DNA of 64,000 bases from Streptomyces diastatochromogenes. GTDB taxonomy: Bacteria > Actinomycetota > Actinomycetes > Streptomycetales > Streptomycetaceae. The position numbers and the translations under genes were made by a program. The DNA lies in assembly GCF_002242805.1 (NCBI RefSeq), contig NZ_MCGQ01000033.1, positions 61,659 to 125,658 on the forward strand, in the 5' to 3' direction. Shown here in pieces: positions 58,306-64,000 of the stretch (position 1 is its first letter; every line of letters begins with the position of its first letter). The notes under the pieces were generated by a model. The model did no database searches and was not told where the DNA came from. It was given only the letters and a program-made list of their open reading frames with translations.

Positions 58306-59598
58306 TCAGGTCGCGTTCCCGGCCGGGCGGCCGGAACTCACTGGGTAGTGCTGGGGGAACGGGGTACCCGCGTAGTCCATGGCGCGCTCGCCGCCGGGCA
58401 GCGGCCGGACGCCGGGGCGCAGCAGCACGCGCCGCACCAGCTCGGGCACGATCACCGAGGCCGAGTACTTGCCCAGGCAGTCATGGGCGCCGTAGCCGAG
58501 GACGAGGTTGTGGGCGGGCGGGCGTCCGGGCCGGAACTCGGCGGGCGCGTCGACGACCTGCCCGTCGAACATCGCCGAAGCGAAGCACGCCAGTACCACG
58601 CTCTTGGCGGGGATCACCGTCTGCCGCTCGGTGCCGGCGGCGAGGGTGTGGTCGCGCACGCACAGCCGGGGCGTGACGGGCACGAACGGATGGAAGCGCA
58701 GCGCCTCCCACACATAGCTGTCGAAGAGAGCCGGATCGCCGTTGCCTGCCGCGCGTTCCGCCTCGGCCAGCACCTCGGGGCGTACGGTGAGTTCCTTGAC
58801 GGCGGTGGCCACGCACTGGGTGATGTTCTGCTGGGAGCCCGTCAGATAGCCGACCAGGTTGGCGTTGACCCGCTCGTCGTCGAAGCCGTACTCGGCGGGC
58901 AGCCGGGTGCGCAGCATCCGGCCGAGGACGTCGTCGGGGCCGTCGCCTGACGCGGCCCGGCGGCCGGTGATCACCTCGGCCACCCGGTCGTGCAGCTCCC
59001 GGCCCGCGGCCACGCCTGCCGCGTGGATCTCCGGGTTCCGGTCGGGGTTGACGGCGAACGCCCACTGCATCCTGCGGGTGCAGTTGTGCAGGGTGTCCTC
59101 GTCGATGCCGGTGAAGCCCAGATAGGCGACTGAGATGCGGGCGGCGGCCAGGCGGGAGTAGTCCTGGATCAGGTCGAACGTGTCCGTGCCCCGGGCGAGC
59201 GCCTCGTCCAGCAGGGAGTCGGCGATCGACGCCGTCAGCTCCCGTACCCGGGGCGCGTCCTCGGGGCCGAGGATCAGCTGTCCGTAGCCGCGTTCGCGCC
59301 AGTGCAGGTCGGCGTTGTCCCGGGCGAGGACGAACGGCGCGCCGAGCACGTCCTCCAGCGCCGGGCCGAACACGCCGACGGTGAACGTCTCCGGCGCGGA
59401 CAGCACCTCCAGCACGTCGGGGTGCCGGGTCACGAACACGCCGACCGGGGTGCTGAACACGGGCCGCTCGGCACGCAGCTGCGCGAAGAGGGACGCCTTC
59501 TCGGCCACCATGGCCTTCCGCAACAGCCCCACCCGCTGCGGGACGTCGTCATCGGGGATCGCGTCGTAAGCGGCGAGAAAGTCCATGAGCGCATTCAC
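58306..59598 (-). CDS. Cytochrome P450 lacking the usual O2-activation pair (hydroperoxide-isomerase candidate)
   Basis: A 430-residue P450. The haem motif GYGAHDCLG has Cys374 as thiolate ligand, and the K-helix ExxR is Glu298-Arg301. The I-helix reads YLTGSQQNITQ (251-261) where monooxygenases have AGxDT: the acid-alcohol pair is replaced by Gln-Gln, with an Asn next to it. Hydroperoxide-metabolising P450s (CYP74, fungal LDS with its ANQxQ motif) also lack that pair and use Asn/Gln residues. It is the first gene of a two-gene unit with the COX-like enzyme. I use the GTG at 59598; ATG 59586 is a possible alternative. Confidence 0.9.
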   Translation of the reverse strand: MNALMDFLAAYDAIPDDDVPQRVGLLRKAMVAEKASLFAQLRAERPVFSTPVGVFVTRHPDVLEVLSAPETFTVGVFGPALEDVLGAPFVLARDNADLHWRERGYGQLILGPEDAPRVRELTASIADSLLDEALARGTDTFDLIQDYSRLAAARISVAYLGFTGIDEDTLHNCTRRMQWAFAVNPDRNPEIHAAGVAAGRELHDRVAEVITGRRAASGDGPDDVLGRMLRTRLPAEYGFDDERVNANLVGYLTGSQQNITQCVATAVKELTVRPEVLAEAERAAGNGDPALFDSYVWEALRFHPFVPVTPRLCVRDHTLAAGTERQTVIPAKSVVLACFASAMFDGQVVDAPAEFRPGRPPAHNLVLGYGAHDCLGKYSASVIVPELVRRVLLRPGVRPLPGGERAMDYAGTPFPQHYPVSSGRPAGNAT

Positions 59599-59719
59599 CC
59601 ATCGGCCCGGACCCGCCGCACGTCAGACGGGCATACGGGGCAGCGCCGACGTGCACCGGAGCAGGGACGCGGGTGACGATTCGGCCGGGAACGGTCCCGT
59701 CCCGGAGAGGAGTGCCGCG

Positions 59720-60373
59720 ATGCTGTCCGCCTGGGCCGGGGCCCTCGTGCCCGTCTTCAGTGACACGACCGTGAGCGGTGCCGACCGTCTGGACGGCGGG
59801 CCCGGCCGCATCCTCGCCGCCAACCACACCTCGTTCTTCGACCCGGTGCTGCTCATCGGCACCCTGCACCGGCTCGGCCACCGGCCCGCCGTCCTCGCCA
59901 CCGCCGCCCTGTGGCGGGTGCCCCTGCTGTCCCGGGCCCTCACCCACGAGGGCTACGTACCGGTGCACCGGGGCAGCCGCCGCGCCCCGGACGCCCTGCG
60001 GCACGCCGCCGACGCCCTCACCGAGGGCCGCAGCGTGCTCGTCTACCCCGAGGGCGGCCTGCCCCGCTACGACGCCTCGCTCGACCGCCCGCCCGGACGC
60101 CTGAAGTCCGGCGTCGTCCGCCTCGCCCTGTCCAGCGGGGCCCCGGTCGTCCCGATCGGGCACGCGGGCGCCCGCCGGGTCTCCTCCGGAAGCCGCGCCA
60201 AGCAACTGGCCGGCTGGGCCACCGCCCCGGCCCGCCGCCCCCGCGTCCACGTCCACATCGGCCCGGCCCTTCCGCCGGCCGACTCGCCCCGGGCGCTGGA
60301 CGATCTGGAGACCGCCCTCGCCGACGCCTGGTCGTGCGCGGTACGGGCGCTGGGGGTGACCATTCGTCAGTGA
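59720..60373 (+). CDS. PlsC-type 1-acyl-sn-glycerol-3-phosphate acyltransferase family
   Basis: A 217-residue acyltransferase. The HX4D motif is NHTSFFDP (His36, Asp41). The substrate-binding motif YVPVHRGS and the third motif VYPEGGLPRYD follow, with APVVPIGH as the fourth. The family transfers acyl groups from acyl-ACP/CoA to lysophosphatidic acid or related acceptors at the membrane; the exact acceptor is uncertain. ATG 59720 follows GAGAGGAG. It is divergent from the P450 gene across 121 bases, so the two units may share a promoter region. Confidence 0.88.
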   Translation: MLSAWAGALVPVFSDTTVSGADRLDGGPGRILAANHTSFFDPVLLIGTLHRLGHRPAVLATAALWRVPLLSRALTHEGYVPVHRGSRRAPDALRHAADALTEGRSVLVYPEGGLPRYDASLDRPPGRLKSGVVRLALSSGAPVVPIGHAGARRVSSGSRAKQLAGWATAPARRPRVHVHIGPALPPADSPRALDDLETALADAWSCAVRALGVTIRQ

Positions 60374-60467
60374 CGTTCGCACATCCGGGTGGTAGCGGGT
60401 CCCGTCCTGAGCCGAACGAGTTGTCGTAGCCCGGAATGGTCGCATTCGGGCCGGATAATCACGGCTC

Positions 60468-61739
60468 ATGCAGCCTGTGAAAGCACGTGTCCCGGCGCGG
60501 CGCGCCCCCGTGGCCGTCACCGGACTGGGACTGGTCACACCGGCCGGGATCGGCCGCGACGCGACGTGGGAGGGCCTGTGCGCGGGTCAGTCCACCGCGG
60601 CCGTCGACCCCGGCCTCGACGGACTGCCCGTGGCCTTCTCCTGCCAGGTGCCCGCCCTCGACACGGCCGGCCTGCTCGGGCACCGGCTCAGCCGCCGCCT
60701 GGACCGCTTCACCACCTTCGCGCTGCTCGCCGCCCGGGAGGCCGTCGCCGACGCCCGGCTCACCCCCGGCGGCTGGGACGGGGCCCGCGTCGGCGTCGTG
60801 ATGGGGGTCGGCACCGGGTCCATGCAGGGCTGGCAGGCCGAGTTCGACCGGCTCGCCCACAGCACTCCGGAACGGGTCTCGCCGCTGGCGCTGCCGCGCA
60901 GCGTGCCCAACATGGCCGCCGCCGAGATCGCCCTCGACCTCGGTGCGCAGGGTCCCAACATGGTCGTGAGCACCGCCTGCGCCTCCGGCACCAGCGCGCT
61001 CGGACTGGCCCGGGACTGGCTGCTGTCCGGTGCCTGCGACCTCGTCCTCGCCGGGGGCAGCGAGTCGGCCCGGCTGCGGATGACCGCGGCCTGCTTCGCC
61101 CAGATGCGCGCCCTGTCCCGCCGGGCCGACAGCCCCGAGGAGGCCTCCCGGCCGTTCGACCGCGACCGGGACGGCTTCGTCCTCGGCGAGGGTGCCGCCG
61201 TCCTCGTTCTGGAAAGAGTGGAGGACGCACGCGCCCGCAGTGCCCGGCCCGCGGCCCTGCTCTCCGGGTTCGGCGCCTCCTGCGACGCCCACCACTTCAC
61301 CGCCCCGCACCCCGACGGCGACGGCGCCGCCCGCGCCATCCGCGGCGCCCTCCTGGACGCCGGCCTCGCCCCCGAGGACATCGATCACGTCAACGCGCAC
61401 GGCACCGCCACCCCGCAGGGCGACACGGCCGAGCACAACGCGCTGTACCAGGCCTTCCGCCGGCCGCCGCCCGTCACCGCGGTCAAGGGCACCATCGGGC
61501 ACGCCATCGGCGGCGCCGGCGCCATCGAGGCGGCCTGCACCGTGCTCACCCTGCGCCACCAGCTGATCCCGCCCACCGCCAACCTGGACACCCTCGACCC
61601 GGCGATGGACCTGGACGTCGTCACCAAGACGCCCCGCCCGCACCGGATACGAGCCGCCCTCAGCAACTCGTTCGGCTTCGGCGGCCAGAACGCCGTGCTC
61701 GCCTTCACCGCCGTCGACTCGCCGCCTCTTTGCACGTGA
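60468..61739 (+). CDS. Beta-ketoacyl-ACP synthase II (FabF-like)
   Basis: A 423-residue condensing enzyme extending acyl-ACP by two carbons. The catalytic triad is intact: Cys171 in STACASGTS, His311 in VNAHGTATPQGD and His345 in VKGTIGHAIGGAGA, with the conserved Lys340. The length is normal for KAS II. No chain-length-factor change is seen, so it should be active. It lies 94 bases downstream of the PlsC-type gene and overlaps the next desaturase gene (GTGA), so the lipid genes form one operon. Confidence 0.92.
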   Translation: MQPVKARVPARRAPVAVTGLGLVTPAGIGRDATWEGLCAGQSTAAVDPGLDGLPVAFSCQVPALDTAGLLGHRLSRRLDRFTTFALLAAREAVADARLTPGGWDGARVGVVMGVGTGSMQGWQAEFDRLAHSTPERVSPLALPRSVPNMAAAEIALDLGAQGPNMVVSTACASGTSALGLARDWLLSGACDLVLAGGSESARLRMTAACFAQMRALSRRADSPEEASRPFDRDRDGFVLGEGAAVLVLERVEDARARSARPAALLSGFGASCDAHHFTAPHPDGDGAARAIRGALLDAGLAPEDIDHVNAHGTATPQGDTAEHNALYQAFRRPPPVTAVKGTIGHAIGGAGAIEAACTVLTLRHQLIPPTANLDTLDPAMDLDVVTKTPRPHRIRAALSNSFGFGGQNAVLAFTAVDSPPLCT

Positions 61740-62707
61740 CCCCAGCCGAAAGGTCCCCCCTCTTGTCGGAGTTCTCGGAACCCACCCCGCTGGCCGGCAG
61801 ACCGCGGTCCTGGCCCAACGGCGAGCAGCTCATGATCGGCGTGTTCGTCGCCGTACCGTTCCTGGCGCTCCTCGCCGCCGTGCCCCTCGCCTGGCGGCAC
61901 GGTCTGAGCCCCACGGACCTCGTGCTCGCCGTCGTCTTCTACCTCGTCAGCGGACTCGGCATCACCGTCGGCTTCCACCGGCACTTCACCCACGGCTCCT
62001 TCAAGGCCGGCCGGCCGCTCAGGATCGCCCTCGCCCTGGCCGGCAGCCTCGCCGTACAGGGCCCGCTGCTCACCTGGGTCGCCGACCACCGCAAGCACCA
62101 CCGCTACTCCGACCGCGACGGGGACCCGCACTCGCCCTGGCGGTACGGCCGCTCGCCCCGCGCCCTGGCCAAGGGCATGTTCTACGCCCACCTGGGCTGG
62201 CTCTTCGAGACCGAGCACGCCTCGCCCCGCACCTACGCACCCGACCTCGTCCGCGACCGCACGCTGATGCTGATCTCCAAGCGCTTCGGTCTCGTGGTCC
62301 TGGCCTCGGTCGCCCTGCCCGCACTGCTCGGCGCGGTGCTGACCCGGTCCTGGCAGGGGGCGTTCAGCGCGTTCTTCTGGGCCGGGCTGGTGCGGATCTG
62401 TCTCGTCCACCATGTCACCTGGTCCATCAACTCCATCTGCCACGCGGCCGGTTCCCGGCCCTTCCGCAGCCGGGACCGCTCGGGCAACGTGTGGTGGCTG
62501 GCCCCGCTGTCCTTCGGCGAGTCCTGGCACAACCTCCACCACGCCGACCCCACCAGCGCCCGGCACGGCGTGCTCACCGGCCAGCTCGACGCCAGCGCCC
62601 GCCTGATCCGCTGGTTCGAACGCCTCGGCTGGGCCTACGACGTCCGCTGGCCGGAGCGGCGCCGCGTCACCGCCCGCCGGCGCGAGAACGGGAGTCCGCA
62701 GGAATGA
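61736..62707 (+). CDS. Membrane fatty acid desaturase, copy 2
   Basis: A 323-residue di-iron desaturase. The histidine boxes are HRHFTH (81-86), HRKHH (118-122) and HNLHH in GESWHNLHHADPTSARHG. It is a clear paralogue of the copy at 52,990-53,973, with the same size, spacing and C-terminal RWPERRRV. It starts at GTG 61736 inside the KAS stop without a visible ribosome binding site, consistent with coupling; a TTG near 61763 preceded by AAAGG is an alternative. Gene order suggests it works on acyl chains made by the adjacent condensing enzyme. Confidence 0.92.
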   Translation: MTPAERSPLLSEFSEPTPLAGRPRSWPNGEQLMIGVFVAVPFLALLAAVPLAWRHGLSPTDLVLAVVFYLVSGLGITVGFHRHFTHGSFKAGRPLRIALALAGSLAVQGPLLTWVADHRKHHRYSDRDGDPHSPWRYGRSPRALAKGMFYAHLGWLFETEHASPRTYAPDLVRDRTLMLISKRFGLVVLASVALPALLGAVLTRSWQGAFSAFFWAGLVRICLVHHVTWSINSICHAAGSRPFRSRDRSGNVWWLAPLSFGESWHNLHHADPTSARHGVLTGQLDASARLIRWFERLGWAYDVRWPERRRVTARRRENGSPQE

Positions 62708-63009
62708 CCGTACGGCAGCACGTGCACGTCAGCGGCCGCGTACAGGGCGTGTTCTACCGCGACACCTGCCGTCGGTTCGCCGAGGAACGGGGAGTGGCGG
62801 GCTGGGTGCGCAACCTCTACAACGGCGACGTGGAAGCCGTGTTCGAGGGGGAGCCCGACGACGTCGCCGCCATGGCGCACTGGGCGGCCAAGGGCCCGCG
62901 GTCGGCCCAGGTGACCCGCTGCACGGGCGTCACCGAGGAACCCGAGGGCCTGTCCGGCTTCCACGTACTGCCCGACGCCCCACCCGGCGACGACCCCCGC
63001 GCCGGGTAG
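62704..63009 (+). CDS. acyP: Acylphosphatase
   Basis: A 101-residue acylphosphatase hydrolysing carboxyl-phosphate bonds. The motif VHVSGRVQGVFYRDTCRRFAEE supplies the phosphate-binding loop with the conserved Arg (GVFYR), and GWVRNLYNGDVEAVFEGE carries the catalytic Asn. ATG 62704 overlaps the desaturase stop (ATGA), so it is the last gene of the KAS-desaturase-acylphosphatase unit. A role with acyl phosphates in lipid metabolism is possible. Confidence 0.93.
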   Translation: MTVRQHVHVSGRVQGVFYRDTCRRFAEERGVAGWVRNLYNGDVEAVFEGEPDDVAAMAHWAAKGPRSAQVTRCTGVTEEPEGLSGFHVLPDAPPGDDPRAG

Positions 63010-63056
63010 CCCGACGGGCAGCCGGTTTCAGTGCATCCCCTCCGCCGCCGCCCGGG

Positions 63057-63713
63057 TCAGCTGCAGTGGGCCGCAGCCGTTGTATCGTGCCGTACCCAGA
63101 CGGCCTCGATCACACGGCCGTCCGGCAGGGTGTGCCGGGGCGGTCCCTCGTCCGGGACGAATCCCGCTCGGGCCAGGGCCCGTCGGCTCGCGGTGTTTCC
63201 GGGTTCCGCGCCCGCCCGGACCCTGGTCATGCCGAAGTGGGTGTGCGCGAGCAGTGCGCCGGCTCCGAACAACTCCGCCCCGAGGCCCTGCCCGCGGCAG
63301 CGTGGCGCCAGCCAGCCGCCCACCTCGCCCGCGCGGTGCTCCAGTTGCAGTCCTCCGGCATAGCTGAGGTCGGCTCTGCGCACACAGACCAGGAACACCG
63401 GGACGTCGGGGTCGGGGGTGAAGGGCTTGGCCAGCAGGCGGGGGACGCGGCGGCCGTCGTCGCCGGCGGGCCGCCACTCCAGCAGCGCGCGCCGGGTGGC
63501 GGGGCTGGGCACGAGACGGTCGGCGTGGTTGCCGAGCCATCGCTGGGCCTCGGCGTCCGCACTGGCGGCCAGCGCCGCGGCCACGTCGAGGTGGGTCCGG
63601 GGCGTGAACAGCAACAGCCGCTCGGTGGCCAGGACGTGCCGGCCGGGATCGCACCGCCCGGGTACGGGGAGCCGGGACACGGCCCGGCTCCGGCGGACGA
63701 GCGACCAGAGCAT
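63057..63713 (-). CDS. GNAT (RimJ/RimL-like) N-acetyltransferase
   Basis: A 218-residue acetyltransferase of the RimJ/RimL type. ERLLLFTPRTHLDVAA is the first strand; GEVGGWLAPRCRGQGLGAELFGAGALLAHTHFG is the acetyl-CoA binding segment with RGQGLG; and AGAEPGNTASRRALARAGFVPDEG is the classic C-terminal segment. The acceptor is unknown (ribosomal protein, amino acid or antibiotic). ATG 63713 follows a G-rich stretch; longer frames add unrelated residues. Confidence 0.88.
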   Translation of the reverse strand: MLWSLVRRSRAVSRLPVPGRCDPGRHVLATERLLLFTPRTHLDVAAALAASADAEAQRWLGNHADRLVPSPATRRALLEWRPAGDDGRRVPRLLAKPFTPDPDVPVFLVCVRRADLSYAGGLQLEHRAGEVGGWLAPRCRGQGLGAELFGAGALLAHTHFGMTRVRAGAEPGNTASRRALARAGFVPDEGPPRHTLPDGRVIEAVWVRHDTTAAAHCS

Positions 63714-63854
63714 GGAACCCCCCCGAAGGCACCGCTGCGTGACGGACGGTCCCGTTCCGGACGAGCACCGGGACCGCCGACGGATGCGAACGGCTCGCAT
63801 CGGGGGTGAATCTACCGAGGAATCCGGCCGGGGTGGCTGCCGATGGCCGACGGC

Positions 63855-63959
63855 CTACGGCTGACGGCCTTCGGCCGGGTCACCCGGACCCGGTTTCGGA
63901 CGGGTCCGGGTCCAGGACGGGTCGGCGGGCAGGTCGGGGACGGGGGTCGGCTGGAGCAT
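63855..63959 (-). CDS. Small proline-rich ORF (34 residues)
   Basis: A 34-codon ORF beginning MLQPTPVPDLPADPSW and ending GDPAEGRQP. The ATG at 63959 has a strong GAAGGAG site nine bases upstream, which argues for translation. No family is recognised. It lies 141 bases upstream of the GNAT gene on the same strand. It could be a small peptide or a leader of that gene. Confidence 0.4.
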   Translation of the reverse strand: MLQPTPVPDLPADPSWTRTRPKPGPGDPAEGRQP

Positions 63960-64000
63960 GGGGCGGGGCTCCTTCGGACGAGTGGGGGACGGTCCGGGGG

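Noticed and set aside
1..64000. tRNA or rRNA genes, insertion sequences, integrases or prophage genes
   Set aside because: No cloverleaf, rRNA motif, transposase or integrase could be found by eye; a tRNAscan or IS search could still reveal short remnants.

Overview
This window is high-GC (about 72%) actinobacterial chromosome and almost certainly Streptomyces. Evidence includes frequent GTG starts and one TTG start, GGAGG-type ribosome binding sites, chains of genes with ATGA/GTGA overlaps, a PrcB-type proteasome subunit, SpoIIE-type phosphatases with GAF/PAS sensors, a LAxTG cell-wall sorting signal, a c-di-AMP riboswitch ahead of an NlpC/P60 protein, and a perfect CebR-type operator. I see no rRNA, tRNA, CRISPR array, insertion sequence or prophage.

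Region 1 (1-6.5 kb) handles sugars: the end of a MalG-type ABC permease, a large putative polysaccharide-processing enzyme, a P-loop sugar/nucleoside kinase on the other strand, then a coupled beta-phosphoglucomutase and GH65 disaccharide phosphorylase. Region 2 (6.5-16.2 kb) holds a BlaI/M56 antibiotic-sensor pair, a membrane glycosyltransferase-like protein and a flippase-like protein, a stand-alone second proteasome beta subunit, and a decayed COG4705 gene. It ends in a five-gene overlapping minus-strand operon (DedA, PAP2, PAP2, response regulator, histidine kinase) headed by three large palindromes. Region 3 (16.2-24.2 kb) is metal and amino-acid transport: an EfeU-EfeO fusion with EfeB behind a possible iron box, a NiCoT nickel/cobalt permease behind a possible Nur box, and an APC permease with an unknown partner.

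Region 4 (24.2-28.5 kb) is loosely packed and decayed. It contains remnants of a soluble transhydrogenase gene, a glycine-rich secreted protein, a frameshifted RTX-repeat protein and several small orphans. Region 5 (28.5-43.1 kb) carries a GH15 glucoamylase/trehalase, an FG-GAP secreted protein, two tandem SpoIIE phosphatases, a four-repeat membrane protein, a PadR regulator with its membrane partner and a DUF1152 protein. Region 6 (43.2-52.9 kb) has an FprA-type reductase, an NAD-dependent reductase/epimerase behind a long perfect palindrome, a riboswitch-controlled NlpC/P60 protein with tandem repeats, a LAETG-anchored DUF1996 protein, and a GNAT enzyme under a CebR-type operator.

Region 7 (53-63 kb) is the most interesting. 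Fatty-acid desaturases lie at both ends, and between them sit a lipase-like hydrolase fused to an acetoacetate-decarboxylase-like domain, a cyclooxygenase/linoleate-dioxygenase-type haem peroxidase, an unusual P450, a PlsC-type acyltransferase, a beta-ketoacyl synthase and an acylphosphatase. The peroxidase/P450 pair resembles the two halves of fungal Ppo (linoleate diol synthase) enzymes split into adjacent genes. Together the genes could form a bacterial oxylipin (oxygenated fatty acid) pathway; this is inferred from homology and context and has not been shown.
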